A DNA stretch of 64,000 nucleotides from assembly GCA_963827935.1 (NCBI GenBank), contig CAWHCN010000023.1:248001-312000 (forward strand), in the 5' to 3' direction. The translations under genes and the position numbers were made by a program. The notes beneath the pieces are model-generated. The model was given only the letters and a program-made list of their open reading frames with translations, was not told where the DNA came from and searched no databases. Below are positions 1 through 9,400 of the stretch, in pieces; the first letter of the stretch is position 1, and each line of letters starts with the position of its first letter. The DNA comes from DATFNV01 sp963827935 (GTDB taxonomy: Bacteria; Planctomycetota; Planctomycetia; Gemmatales; Gemmataceae).

Positions 1-1
1 C

Positions 2-247
2 CTGGACAGCGACGACCCGGCGAGCGAAGGCTTGGCCGAGGACGGGCAGTCCTTCTCCTTCGTCGTCGCCGGCGCTCGCGGCATGATGCGCGTCACCATC
101 CGCGGCCGGCAGCTCGAAGAAGGCTACGATCTGATCGTCGCTCACCGCATGCCGTGGATCAGGTGCGTGGACCGGGATTTCGGGCAGGGCGATGGCCAGG
201 TTATCACCTCGGTGGAGATAGAGGCGGTGCAGGAAGAGGAAACGTAG
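2..247 (+). CDS. C-terminal part of an unknown protein, open at the window's left edge
   Basis: An open frame enters from the left edge and stops at 247. It has strong GC bias at the third codon position and an acidic tail ending EEET. I recognise no family. The neighbouring mini-genes all run on the other strand, and this frame overlaps one of them by about 105 bases. Both share the same third-codon positions, so codon bias cannot separate them. It could be a shadow frame. Confidence 0.3.
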   Translation: MDSDDPASEGLAEDGQSFSFVVAGARGMMRVTIRGRQLEEGYDLIVAHRMPWIRCVDRDFGQGDGQVITSVEIEAVQEEET

Positions 248-309
248 CCGTTCTCGCCGACGACATCGGCCAGCGTCGCGGCGGGCGCGGTCTGATCGAT
301 GGATGTCAT
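142..309 (-). CDS. Small unknown protein of the mini-gene cluster
   Basis: The ATG at 309 follows a good ribosome-binding site (GAGGAACAAGCC before the start), like the other minus-strand mini-genes. The nominal product is 55 residues. The first 20 or so residues look natural. The rest is serine- and threonine-rich and overlaps an opposite open frame, so a frame break near 245 is possible. I recognise no family. Confidence 0.35.
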   Translation of the reverse strand: MTSIDQTAPAATLADVVGENGYVSSSCTASISTEVITWPSPCPKSRSTHLIHGMR

Positions 310-334
310 GGCTTGTTCCTCACTGTTGGAGTGA

Positions 335-357
335 AGGCCGCTCACCAGGAGCGGCCT
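335..357 (-). promoter_or_regulatory. Intercistronic hairpin before the 309 start
   Basis: Inverted arms AGGCCGCTC and GAGCGGCCT are separated by five bases and end about 25 bases before the next start codon. The hairpin overlaps the stop codon of the upstream mini-gene. It has no T-run, so it is not a classical terminator. A processing or stability hairpin is more likely. Confidence 0.5.
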
Positions 358-527
358 CCGAGATGGGCGCCTTCGAGGCCGAAGAGCTGCTCGGCCTGAT
401 AGCCGACCGGCAGGCCGTCGTTGTCGAAGCGCAGTGGGGTGGTCTGGATGAGGTCGCGGATGTCCTGGGGGTCCCAGGCGTCGTCGTCGAAGAATTCGCA
501 GAGCGGGATGTCGTAGGAATGAGTCAT
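342..527 (-). CDS. Small acidic unknown protein
   Basis: A 61-residue product begins MTHSYDIPLCEFFDDDAWD. The ATG at 527 follows AGGAGAAAGCCC, a strong ribosome-binding site, so I prefer it to the in-frame ATG further upstream. The protein is acidic with no membrane segment. It belongs to the run of short minus-strand genes between here and 3.05 kb, a layout typical of plasmid or integrative-element backbones. Function unknown. Confidence 0.6.
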   Translation of the reverse strand: MTHSYDIPLCEFFDDDAWDPQDIRDLIQTTPLRFDNDGLPVGYQAEQLFGLEGAHLGGRSW

Positions 528-552
528 GGGCTTTCTCCTGGCTTTACATTGC

Positions 553-571
553 AGGCCGCCCCATGCGGCCT
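553..571 (-). promoter_or_regulatory. Intercistronic hairpin before the 527 start
   Basis: Perfect arms AGGCCGC and GCGGCCT with a five-base loop lie about 26 bases before the start codon at 527. The stem sequence is almost the same as in the hairpin at 335-357. Confidence 0.5.
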
Positions 572-968
572 TTTCGGGGTCGAACTCAAGCCGCCCCAGT
601 CCGGAGGCGTAGCGCACCTGCAAGCGAAAGGCCGAGGGTCCCGCAGGGAAACGGCCTTGGCAGCTTGTCAGGCTCCGGCGGGTGGCTTAAGACCCCGAAC
701 CGAATGGCCGTGGGGGCGACAGAGAAAGGACAAGACAGGAGAAAGCGGCCTGGATGAGAACCTAGACAGCCCGGGGTTGCGAGTGGGGGCGCGGTGAGAG
801 GGCCGGGAGCCGGCGGATCTGTGCAGGACCAGCCGCTGCCGTTGCCGTCGGCGGGGAGGCGGGCGCTGGGGTGAGCGCTCGGAGAAGGGGCGCCCGGAGG
901 ATCAGGGCTCGTGGGCGATGCACTTGTCCTTTTGCTTGACGGTTAGAGTGTCATCGGTGCGTCCGTGG
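572..968. other. About 400 bases without a recognisable gene
   Basis: Open frames here lack ribosome-binding sites and natural-looking protein sequence. I see no repeat or RNA gene. Confidence 0.4.
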
Positions 969-1764
969 TCAAGCGGTCTTCAAGGCGTTGCGGATGCGCT
1001 CGCATGCATACTCGAAATACACCGGGTCCTGCTCGATGCCGACAAAGCGCTTGCCCGCCTGGATGCAGGCGACGCCGGTCGTGCCGCTGCCCATGAACGG
1101 GTCGCAGATCGTGCGGGCGCGGGTGGAGCGGCAGAAATAGGCCACCTGCTGGAGAGGCCGTGGACAAGGCACGGGATTGTCACCCTGATAGCCGTCGTAG
1201 GGCCTCAGGTCGGCCACGTGCCAGTCCGTGGGCAACTCGTGATGGACGAGTGATCGGTCGCTCCAGAAAATCACCGGGTCCCAGCTGAGGCAGTTGCTCC
1301 TGCCGGGCGCGCTGGGTAGAGCTTGCAGGCAGCGATGATGCGGTAGCCCTTGGGGAAGTACTCGTGCCACCGATCGGCCTTGAGGGGGCTCTGCCACACG
1401 AAGCACGGACCGCCGTTGGTGAGGCGGGTGAGCTGCGGCACCAGCCGGGTCATCATGCCGGCGTACTCCTCGGCGCGTCATCGTAGGTGCGGTACTTGAA
1501 GCCGATGCCGTAGGGCGGGTCAGTGACCACGCCCTCGACGGCCTCCAGCTTCGACATGATGTCGAAACAGTCGCCGTTGTACAGGGTCGCCGGGCCGATC
1601 CGCACCCTGCGGACGGGTTGGGTCAGCGGCACCGGGCTGGCAGTGACCGGCGCCAGGGGCAGCCTGGCGTAGATCGGCTTGGCCGTCCCGGCCTGGGCGG
1701 GCGAGGCGGACATGCTCAGGCATGCGGCGTAAAAGGGATCGATAGCGGCGAGTGAGTGGGTCAT
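969..1764 (-). pseudogene. Site-specific DNA methyltransferase (N4-cytosine/N6-adenine, beta type), frame broken
   Basis: The protein would methylate DNA using S-adenosylmethionine. The catalytic motif IV, DPPYGIGF, lies early and the SAM-binding motif I, CDPFMGSGTTGVACIQAGKR, lies near the C-terminus. This order is that of beta-type amino-methyltransferases. The start at 1764 overlaps the stop of the upstream gene as ATGA. The coding frame is lost near 1478 and again near 1310. Rejoining three frames gives a continuous protein of about 264 residues ending ERIRNALKTA. No cognate nuclease is nearby, so self-protection or anti-restriction of the mobile element is the likely role. Whether the breaks are real or assembly errors is unknown. 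Confidence 0.8.
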
Positions 1765-1985
1765 AACAGTCTCCTTTCTTCGGTTTCCTCGTTGTTGAGT
1801 TCGGCGAGGTAGTGTTTTCCGGCCACGCACAGGGCGTAGTGGAAGTCCTCACTGTCGGCGTCGCACATATGCATGGCGTCGGCCAGGAGGTCGGTCAGGC
1901 AGACGAAACGGTCATCATCGGAGTACCCGGAAAGGGCCTTACGGCAACGCTCGACGCGCTCACGAATCAAGGGATCGGTCGTCAT
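1761..1985 (-). CDS. Small acidic unknown protein
   Basis: A 74-residue protein starts MTTDPLIRERVERCRKALSG and is rich in acidic residues with several cysteines. Its start overlaps the upstream stop and its stop overlaps the methyltransferase start, both as ATGA. It is therefore translationally coupled within one operon. I recognise no family. Confidence 0.7.
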   Translation of the reverse strand: MTTDPLIRERVERCRKALSGYSDDDRFVCLTDLLADAMHMCDADSEDFHYALCVAGKHYLAELNNEETEERRLL

Positions 1986-2248
1986 GGCAGACCCTTTCCA
2001 TCCTGTTCTTGGATTGCTTTGCGCAAGTGGGGCTCGTACTCGTCGCCCCGCCAGGAATTGCTTCCGAAGGCGATGTCGCCGGCGGCCAGCTTGGCGATGT
2101 CAAGGACGGCGCAAAAACACGGTTCGTCGAAGACGATGCCGACCTTGCGGCTGCCAGCCTGGCCGTATTCCTTGAAGAGGATGACATCGAAGGGCGCGCC
2201 ACCAACGCCGTTGCGGTGATGGGCGATAGCGAGGGTTTTGAGCTTCAT
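1982..2248 (-). CDS. Small unknown protein of the methyltransferase operon
   Basis: An 88-residue protein starts MKLKTLAIAHHRNGVGGAPF after the site AGGAGGAGCCC. It overlaps the next gene by ATGA. The N-terminus and the DVILFKEYG stretch look like a small folded domain, but I cannot name it. The tight overlaps suggest co-expression with the methyltransferase. Confidence 0.7.
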   Translation of the reverse strand: MKLKTLAIAHHRNGVGGAPFDVILFKEYGQAGSRKVGIVFDEPCFCAVLDIAKLAAGDIAFGSNSWRGDEYEPHLRKAIQEQDGKGLP

Positions 2249-2257
2249 GGGCTCCTC

Positions 2258-2546
2258 CTACGCGCTGGCGGTTTGGCTGGGATCATTCGACTCGGGAAAC
2301 AAGTCGCCGGCGACCTGTTCGAGCGTCGTCCAGTTAGTGCCCCAATCGGCGTCATGGATGTCCTCGACCTGCTGGAGTACCTGCCAGGCCTGCTCATCGT
2401 TGAGGTCGGGGCGAACGGCGCGGCACGTCCTCGATGCACCAGATAATGGCGATCTTCTTCTGCTTGGCCAGGAGCGCGCGAACCTGGCAATCGATGTCAT
2501 CGAGTTCAGGGCATGAGTCGGTCGTGGTGTCGTTGGCATTGGTCAT
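2258..2546 (-). pseudogene. Small acidic unknown protein with one frame break
   Basis: Translation starts at ATG 2546 (MTNANDTTTDSCPELDD) and runs well to IIWCIEDV. It then needs a one-base shift near 2432 to continue as RAVRPDLNDEQAWQVLQQVE and on to the stop at 2258. The joined product is about 95 residues. Both halves look like real coding sequence, so one base appears to be extra. Function unknown. Confidence 0.6.
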
Positions 2547-2564
2547 AGGCTGAGTCCTTTCCAG

Positions 2565-2726
2565 TCAGTTGTGGTCGAGCGTGAGCCGATATTCGGCGAA
2601 CTGCCGTTCCAGCTCTTCCATTTCACCGTCGAAAGCCGGGTCGATGCCGGCATCGTTGTAGCAGCTGAGCGTTTCGATGAGGCTGGACGGGCTGCCCGTG
2701 GAGCGGGCGTGATGAAGTGTAATCAT
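2565..2726 (-). CDS. 53-residue acidic unknown protein
   Basis: The ATG at 2726 opens a 53-residue frame starting MITLHHARSTGSPSSLIETL and ending YRLTLDHN. GAAAGGAATCACGCC before the ATG holds a ribosome-binding site, and a stable hairpin lies just upstream. The sequence is acidic and probably helical. Its size and setting match the surrounding mini-genes. Function unknown. Confidence 0.6.
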   Translation of the reverse strand: MITLHHARSTGSPSSLIETLSCYNDAGIDPAFDGEMEELERQFAEYRLTLDHN

Positions 2727-2748
2727 GGCGTGATTCCTTTCGTGTGAT

Positions 2749-2770
2749 GGGCGGGACCGAAGTCCCGCCC
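2749..2770 (-). promoter_or_regulatory. Strong UUCG hairpin before the 2726 start
   Basis: On the minus strand, nine-base arms GGGCGGGAC and GTCCCGCCC close a UUCG tetraloop with the classic C-G closing pair. It ends about 22 bases before the start codon of the 53-residue gene. There is no T-run. Confidence 0.6.
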
Positions 2771-2785
2771 GGTTAAGGTGATGGC

Positions 2786-3049
2786 TCAGGCGGCCTGCGC
2801 TGCGGCGTCCTTTTTGGCTTTCTGGTCAGCCTGCTGCTGGTGCATGACCCAGGTGTGGGCGAGGTCGAGCAGCTTGGCCATCGGCAGCAAGTCGTCCGAG
2901 TTGAGGCTGTCGGTCTCTTTCCAGGCATCGTCGCCGTGCTTGTAGCCCCGGCTGGGGATGACGCTGTACCAGGAGCCTTTCTCGCCGGAATTGCGCCAGA
3001 TCGTGACTTGCAGGACGCCGAGGCGTATCTTGTGTGCTGGTTTAGACAT
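2786..3049 (-). CDS. Small unknown element protein
   Basis: An 87-residue protein starts MSKPAHKIRLGVLQVTIWRN and ends in an alanine- and lysine-rich tail. The site GAAGGAGACCACCATC precedes ATG 3049. A nearly identical leader (GAAGGAGACCAC) precedes the polyvalent gene at 31323, tying the two clusters to one backbone. This is the first gene of the minus-strand run. The content resembles small proteins of plasmids and integrative elements, but I know no function. Confidence 0.7.
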   Translation of the reverse strand: MSKPAHKIRLGVLQVTIWRNSGEKGSWYSVIPSRGYKHGDDAWKETDSLNSDDLLPMAKLLDLAHTWVMHQQQADQKAKKDAAAQAA

Positions 3050-3150
3050 GATGGTGGTCTCCTTCTTTTGGTTGCGGGCCCCACTACGAGGCCTTACGGC
3101 ACGCTCAAAGAAGCCGCCTAGTCCGGAAGCCGAAGGCGTCCGGTCAACCT

Positions 3151-3187
3151 GAAAATTGGGGGAGACCCTTGGGGGAACCGATTTTCT
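3151..3187. repeat. Conserved non-coding motif, copy 1
   Basis: The segment contains AATTGGGGGAGACC followed by GGGGGAACCGATT and then, about 35 bases on, GTGCCGT. The same blocks in the same order occur at 31433-31469. Both copies lie upstream of a minus-strand gene start. Ends GAAAAT and ATTTTC are inverted repeats in this copy. Confidence 0.6.
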
Positions 3188-3685
3188 GGTTTACCGGTCC
3201 GGCTGCGGCTTCACAGTGCCGTAAGTATGGCCAGGGGTGGGGTGCGGACTGAAAGACGGGAGACGCCATCGAATGCAAGCGCACGGAGACGCTCGGCGGC
3301 AATGCGTCAAGTCCTCGATGCATCCTGGCGCCCCCACAGAGGCGGCAAGGCGTCAGCGGCAGGCAGCCGCACAGCATGGCCAGGCGCCTCCGGGAGAGAC
3401 GACATCAACGCTGGGCCAACCGGGCTGGGCACGAGGAAACGTCCGGCATGAATTTGGCCAAAACGCAGTTGCGCCGGGCAACCAGCAGGCCAGCGGCCGG
3501 GGCCGGGCAATCGCGGCCACTGCAAACTGAAAACGCTCGGGATCTACGGCAGCGAGGAAAAGCCGTCGTTGCAGCCGCTTCCCTCAAGCACCGCATCGAG
3601 AATCGGCCGGTCATCCATGAGGGCATCCCTGCCGCTTCCATCGTCCTTCAAGCTTGGGACGATTGAACCAAACCCGCAGATGCTG
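3188..3685. other. About 500 bases without a recognisable gene
   Basis: No open frame here has both a ribosome-binding site and natural protein composition. A 24-residue frame from ATG 3616 on the minus strand (MDDRPILDAVL...) follows the J-domain gene, but it is too short to support. Confidence 0.35.
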
Positions 3686-4082
3686 CTAGCCGGCGGCGTG
3701 CCGCCAAACGGCAAGCGCCCGGTCGTAGGCATCCTTCATGCATAGGAAGTCGTGATGAGTGCCCCCTTGGTCCGGGTGATGGCGTTTCGCCAGGATCAAG
3801 AACGCGCGCTTCGCGGCCATCGCGTTCTCTTCCGTCGGGTCCCGGCGCAGCCGCTCGAAACTCTGCCAGTAGATCGCCCCTGGCTTTGCGAAGTTCCCTC
3901 TTCGCCCGCCCCATCACCTGTTGCCAGTGCGCGAGTGCCTTTGCGAGCGTGTCTGTGTCGTCCTGCTGGCGGCCGAGATAACAGACAGTGCGCCTCCGTG
4001 TCTTTCCCTGCCTGTCGCGGTAGCTCTCGACCAAATAATAGCTCTGCGTGTTGCGGGACCGGCGTAAAACGATGAATGCCAT
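3686..4082 (-). pseudogene. Small J-domain-like protein with one frame break
   Basis: The N-terminal part starts at ATG 4082 (MAFIVLRRSRNTQSYYLVES) and looks like a short strand-rich module. In another frame the C-terminal 65 residues read AIYWQSFERLRRDPTEENA and then a helix with HHPDQGG. The HPD tripeptide between two helices is the signature of J domains, which stimulate Hsp70 ATPase. Joining the two frames near 3870 gives about 131 residues. No chaperone gene lies nearby. The J-domain reading rests on the HPD motif and helix pattern only. Confidence 0.6.
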
Positions 4083-4634
4083 GCTCGGACCGATACCACA
4101 TGGCCCATGCGTCCGCAAGCATTTACAGACACCACGGAATCTCCCCCGTCGTCCCGGTTCGCGAGACCCCGTTCGTCCCTCACGGAAGTCCCCGGCGTCC
4201 TCGGACGTGTGTGGTGTCTGTAGCTCATTGGTTCGGCGCTGTGGACGGAGAGAAAGCGGGCATTTGCGGGAGAGGCTGACGGTCACGGACACGGAGAGCC
4301 TCCAGGACGAGGCCCGGACGACCTCGCGACTGCTGTGGTGCCTGTAATTTGAGCATTTCCCCGCAACAGAGAAGACGGCTAGCCGGGGGGCCGGGGGGTG
4401 GCAATGAACGCCCCCGGTCGGCGGCATGGATGCGGTGAAGTCTTGCAGGGATGCGGACCTGGCACGATGCACCCGAGTTCGGGTGGGGTCATGGAGGCCG
4501 CAGTGAAACGCCTTCTCGAAGAGCCCCGCGGCGAGAAGCTGCGCGGCAGCGGCTCGGCCGCTCTGACACGGTGTGAGGTTGTTGCCGCAACCGCATGGAT
4601 TATAATGATTTATGCACATGGTGGCGTCGGTTAT
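4083..4634. other. 550-base gap with a long-range inverted repeat
   Basis: The 12-base arms TACAGACACCAC (4124-4135) and GTGGTGTCTGTA (4211-4222) are perfect inverted repeats about 75 bases apart. A related half-site, TGTGGTGCCTGTAA, lies near 4334. No gene is supported between the J-domain gene and the AbiE operator. The role could be a recombination site or a structured RNA. Confidence 0.45.
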
Positions 4635-4686
4635 GTCAAGTTTTACAGCAATAAAACTTGACTGATGCGGCGCTTTCGGCGATAAT
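4635..4686 (+). promoter_or_regulatory. AbiE operator and promoter
   Basis: Perfect 11-base arms GTCAAGTTTTA (4635-4645) and TAAAACTTGAC (4652-4662) flank a six-base centre. The right arm overlaps a -35 box TTGACT (4658-4663). A -10 box GATAAT (4681-4686) follows after exactly 17 bases. AbiEi antitoxins are known to repress their own operon by binding inverted repeats, and this site has the position for that. The -10 ends only six bases before the ATG, so the transcript is probably leaderless. Confidence 0.75.
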
Positions 4687-4692
4687 GCAACT

Positions 4693-5448
4693 ATGAGCAC
4701 CATGAAAAGCAAAGCGGCAACGCGTGGCAACGTGGCTAAGACCGTGAGGCAGCGGATCGAGGCCGGCGGGGAGCGGGTCTGGCGGCTGGCGGACTTCGAC
4801 GGGATGCCGTTTACGGCGGTCGCGCAGACGCTGTCGCGCCTGTCCCGCCAGGGCGTCGATCCAGCGGTTGGGCAAGGGCCTGTACTACCGGCCGCGGCCG
4901 ACGGCGTTCGGGCCGAGCCGGCCCAACCCGGCCCAGATCCGGTCCCTGCCCATGCGCCGGAGGGGAGTTTTCCCGGCCGGGATCGGCAGCGGCCAACCTG
5001 CTGGGCTTCACGACGCAGAACCCTGCGCGGATCGAACTGGCGACCGACGGCCTGAGCCTGCCGCGGCTGATCGTCGGCAAGGAGACGCGTCATCCACACG
5101 CGGCGGCCGGAATCGTGGCGGACGCTTTCCGAGACGGACGCTGCCCTTCTCGACTTCCTGCGCAACCGGGGGGCGTCGAGTGAGCTGTCGCCCGAGGAAA
5201 CCGTGGACAAGCTGCTCGGCTACTTCCGCGAACCGGGACGCTTCGAGCGTCTGCTCAAGGTCGCCGCGTCGGAACCCCCGCGTGTCCGCGCCATGCTCGG
5301 GGCCATCGGCCAGCAGCTGGGTCAGCCGGAAAGCCGGCTGTCGGGATTGCGGAAGGGTTTGAATCCCCTCTCCCGGTTTGATTTCGGGATTCTCGCCGCG
5401 CTGGCGTATGCGCGGGCAATGGCAGGCGAAGGAGCGCAAGACCCGTGA
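4693..5448 (+). pseudogene. abiEi: AbiEi-type antitoxin / transcriptional regulator (DUF6088-like), frame broken
   Basis: The N-terminus (MSTMKSKAATRGNVAKTVRQ) leads into a winged-helix region with WRLADFDGMPFTAVAQTLSR and, in the next frame, GKGLYYRPRPT. This is typical of AbiEi-like proteins that neutralise an AbiEii nucleotidyltransferase and repress their operon. The frame is lost near 4858, 4985 and 5150. The pieces rejoin in order through ANLLGFTTQNPARIELAT and LPRLIVGKET to a helical C-terminus ending ALAYARAMAGEGAQDP. The stop overlaps the toxin start (GTGA). The promoter-operator lies directly upstream. Confidence 0.75.
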
Positions 5449-6414
5449 GACTGTTTGAGCACCCCGACTTCGAGCAGGCCGTCATCCGCGCGGCGGAGCA
5501 TTTCCGCCCGCGGGGCCTGCGCGAGGCGATCATCGAGAAGGACTACTTCGTCACGGAGGCGCTGCGCATCATCGAGCAGGCGGCCGGTGACAAGGTCATC
5601 TTCAAGGGCGGCACCAGCCTGTCGAAGGGCTGGAACCTGATCCAGCGATTCTCGGAAGACATCGACATCTTCCTCGACCCGACCGCGTTCACCCCGCCCC
5701 TGGGCAAGAAAGGCGATCGACCGCGAGTTGAAGAAGCTGCGCCAGGCCATCGAGACAGCACCCGGCGCTGACGATTCGTCGACAAGGAAAGCCAGACCAT
5801 CGGCGGCTTCGGCCGCAACGACCGCTTCGAGTATGTCCAGCGGTTCGCGGGCGCCGGCGAGATCCGCAACCGCGTGTTCGTCGAGGCCGGCACCGCCAGC
5901 GGCCGGGAGCCGACCGAGCGTATCCGGCTCCAGTCCTACGTCGGGCAGTTCCTCCAGGAAACCGCCGTGTCAGCCTCGGTGCCGAGGACGAAGGCCCGTT
6001 CGAGATGCGGCTGCTGCATTTCCGGCGCACCTTCGTCGAGAAGATGTTCGCCATCCACGCCAAGGTCGAGGCGTTCAAGACGGACGGGCAAGCAGATCGG
6101 CGGCTACGCCCGCCATTACTACGACCTGTTCTGCCTCGCCGAACGTGCCGGAGGTCCTGGCGATGCTCCGCTCCGACGAATACGGCACGATCAAGGCCGA
6201 CTACGACCGGATCAGCCGGGAGCATTTCGAGAAGAGCTACGTGCCGCCGCCGGACATGAGCTTTGCGAAGAGCGACGCCCTGTTTCCGCCGGGCGAACTG
6301 CGCGCCGTGATTGCGGCTGATTTCGAGGCGCAATGCCGCGTGCTGTGCTTCGGGCCGTTCCCGACCTGGGACGAGGTGCAGGTGCGGCTGGAGGAGATTC
6401 GCAACCTGCTGTGA
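5445..6414 (+). pseudogene. abiEii: AbiEii-type nucleotidyltransferase toxin, frame broken
   Basis: The GTG start overlaps the antitoxin stop. The N-terminal half contains IIEKDYFVTEALR and then VIFKGGTSLSKG followed by QRFSEDIDIFLDP. This GG(T/S)SLSK ... SEDID pattern is the nucleotidyltransferase active site of AbiEii/MenT toxins, which act by transferring nucleotides to target RNAs such as tRNAs. The frame breaks near 5715, and again several times between 5760 and 6160. Continuation pieces include FVEKMFAIHAKVEAFKTDGQ and YARHYYDLFCLAE. The product would be about 320 residues. The family call is strong; whether it is functional here is doubtful unless the breaks are sequencing errors. Confidence 0.8.
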
Positions 6415-6445
6415 TTGCAATGGCTGTAGGAAGCCCCCGATCTGG

Positions 6446-9400
6446 CTAAAGGAACCACGGGGTCTTTTCCAGTGCGGGGTGTAGCTGGAAGGGCTCCGCT
6501 TGCCGGAGGAATGCCGCCGTCAGGTACGCGATGTCGCCCGCGTACTTCAGGGTGATCGGCTCGCCGCAGAACGCGTCGGTCGAAGCCCAGTTGAGCTTCG
6601 TCAGACTCAGGAGCTGAACCGCAACCGCCCTCATGTCCGGCCCGGTGGGAGGAACCTGGCGCGGTCGGAATACCCAGGCGCTGACCTCCAGGGGCCTCGG
6701 CGTGCCAAGCGACCGCCGGAACGGGTTGTACCCAGTCGTGGAGAGGTAGAGCTGGTTCGGCGCGGCCTGTACGTAGCTACCTCGGCGCAGGCTGCCGTCC
6801 GTCTCGGCACGGCTGTCGAAGAAGCGCACGTTGTGGTGCGAGTTGACCCAGACGAAGGTGTAGGTTCCGTCCGGGTAGACGTCCTGCGCCGCCCGCAGGA
6901 TCGCCATCCGGTCTTCCCACGACAGCTTCTCCGCGTAGTGGAAGATGATGTTCGGGGTCTGGCACAGGCTAAGCCGACGCAGGGTGTCGCGGACCAAGTT
7001 GGCGAAGGTCTCCTGCCGCTTTCCGAAATCGAAGGCGGTGGTGTTGCCGGAGTAGAACTCCCATTTACCGTAGTTGTTGAAGACGTTGGCGAACCCCATG
7101 ATGCGCTGCCGGTCGCGGGACTGCGTGTACGACAGGCCGACGAAGAAATCGGCGTCGGGGATCGCATTGGGCAGCACCCACGGCGTCAGGCCGCATTTGG
7201 CCGTGACGTTGAGGGCCAAGTTCAGGTCTTTCCAGTCGGGGTCGGCCAGCGTCGGTGTATCGACCATCTGGCACGGTACGCCTCGCTCCAGCAGGAGGCG
7301 TTTGACGACGTAATAGGGGGAACGCTCGTCATCCGCCGCGTACCCTTGCTCCGGGGTATGGACCAGAAAGATGCGTGCGGGCGGGGATGCACCAGCCCAG
7401 TCGGGATGTTCCTTCAGGATGCGCTCTACCTCCTTGCGGATTTCTTCCGTCGCCTCAACGATCACAATCGATGAGTAGGTGAACCTCGTGGCGAAGGTGC
7501 GCTCGGAGCCACGGTACTTGTACTTGCCGACCTTCAGCCGCTCGATGAGCCGTTCCATCTTGCCCCGATAGTCGGCTGTGCAGATGGGGACAAGTTCAAC
7601 ACTGTGCGGCGTGTCATCGTAGGCCCCGAATCGGGTGATCCCGTCCCGCACGTCCGTGGTTGCGTGGTGCTCGCGGAACTCCACAGTCGGCTCGGAAAGA
7701 CGATACACCGGCAGGACGCCATGAGAGGGTTCAACGTGTTCTACAAGTCGGGCGGGTTGAGTTTCCAGCGATACCGTGAACTCCCCGAACTGGACAGGGA
7801 AAAGTTCGTCGGCCAGGTGCTGGGCGACAGAGACGTTCTTCTCGGCCCGCACTCGTGAGGCTGCAGCCTGAGACGCGAGGCTGTGCCTCTTGATCGTCTG
7901 GTGAAGATCGAAGTGGATGTGCTCCTGTTGCATGATGGCTTCAAGCACCCGCGGCGGACAGTGCGGAATGACCGCCGATGTCGGCACCTTCTCCTCGCGG
8001 GTTTGATCGAAGAAAAACACCTTGGCCCACTCGTCGTCGAAGGACACGATCCGACCTTCGCGCCAGCCGCCCATGTTCGCAACACAACGGCCGTTTACCA
8101 GCTGCTCCGGTGGGACCTGGCGGGAAAGCTTGTCCAGCGAGCGGACGTTGTGGACTTGCACGCCGTAGTCAATGCAGAGGTAGAAGCTGCCGAAATACTC
8201 GCGGACCTGGAACTCGTACGCCGGGTAGATCCGCATGACTGACGAAACGTCCTTGGGGGCGTCGAATGCGGCACCGCGGCGGTGAGCTGCGATGCGACCG
8301 AAACCGAGGCGGTCGATGTACCACTTCTGCGCTACCAGCGCATCCTTGAGGGTCATCAGGAACTCGCGGCAGCGCGGGCGAAAAGTGCTTGCCGTGGTCT
8401 CAGTCTGGCCCTGTTGGACGCGGATCAGAAACAGGTTCGCGTACTCTGTCGAGGGGGCAGCATCGGCGGCGCGGAGCAGAGCCTCGCGTACCCTCGCATT
8501 GCTCACCAGTATCACCCTCGTCTGGGTTTCGGTCAGGCGGTACATGGGCGGCGGGAGGCCGAGGGCGGCCATTCTCGTCGCGCATGCGTTTCGTGCCTTC
8601 GCTGAGCGCCTGCACGAACGCTCGACCCTCCGGGTCGCGCATGATCTTGAGCCATTCCAGCAACTTGGGGTTTGGCGGCGTCGAGTCAAGCAATCTGGTG
8701 TCCAGGGAGAACTCGTCAGGCAGGTCCACATCACGCTGCTGCATCCGGCCAGGGTTGCGTACGATGAACGCATCTCGATAGTCTTCACACTCGATGGGCC
8801 GCAGGATGGCGTAGTCGCGGTGAGCGACGGCATTGACGATAGCCTCGTCGATGGCGATGGGCGGGTACTCCGGCTCTTCGGTGAAGCCGCCGCCCGCCTT
8901 CCGCTTCTGGTACGTCTTGAAGAAGCCGGACTCCTTGAAAAAGACGCGTGTGTCCCGAATCTGCTTGGTCAGCGGCCCGCTAAAGGGCTTTTCGAGGGTG
9001 GGCAGCCCGCGCTTTTGCGGATCGCCCGACTCCCCCTCGAAGCGCAGGAGCCGGATGTAGGCACTTGGCATGACGCGCTGCGGGTTGGCAGCAAAGAACA
9101 AGAATCCGGCGTTGGTGAATGTGTACGCACCGTTCGTCCGGGTCAGCGCCCCGGCTTCGCGGAGGAGTTCTTCGTCCGTGAACTTGCGAACGCCATCGGG
9201 CAGGAAGACCCGGCGGAATTCATCCACCACGCCTCGGTCGAGGTCTTCGGGGTGGTACTCGCAGCACAAGGACCGCTCGAAGTCAACGACCTTCTTCCGT
9301 TGCTTGAGGCGGTCTCGCGATTCCTGCGTCAACCGGACGTTCTGCGGCCCGGTGCGAATCCATGCCTCGGGGTTGTGACCTGGCGTCTCGCAGATGGCCC

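Noticed and set aside
969..1764. Counting the three methyltransferase frames as three small genes
   Set aside because: Catalytic and SAM motifs are spread over them in the order of one enzyme, and the internal pieces lack ribosome-binding sites.
3648..5210. A 520-codon open frame on the minus strand
   Set aside because: Only its 4082-proximal part is natural (the J-domain-like gene). The rest is antisense to AbiE and to non-coding DNA and has biased, low-complexity composition.
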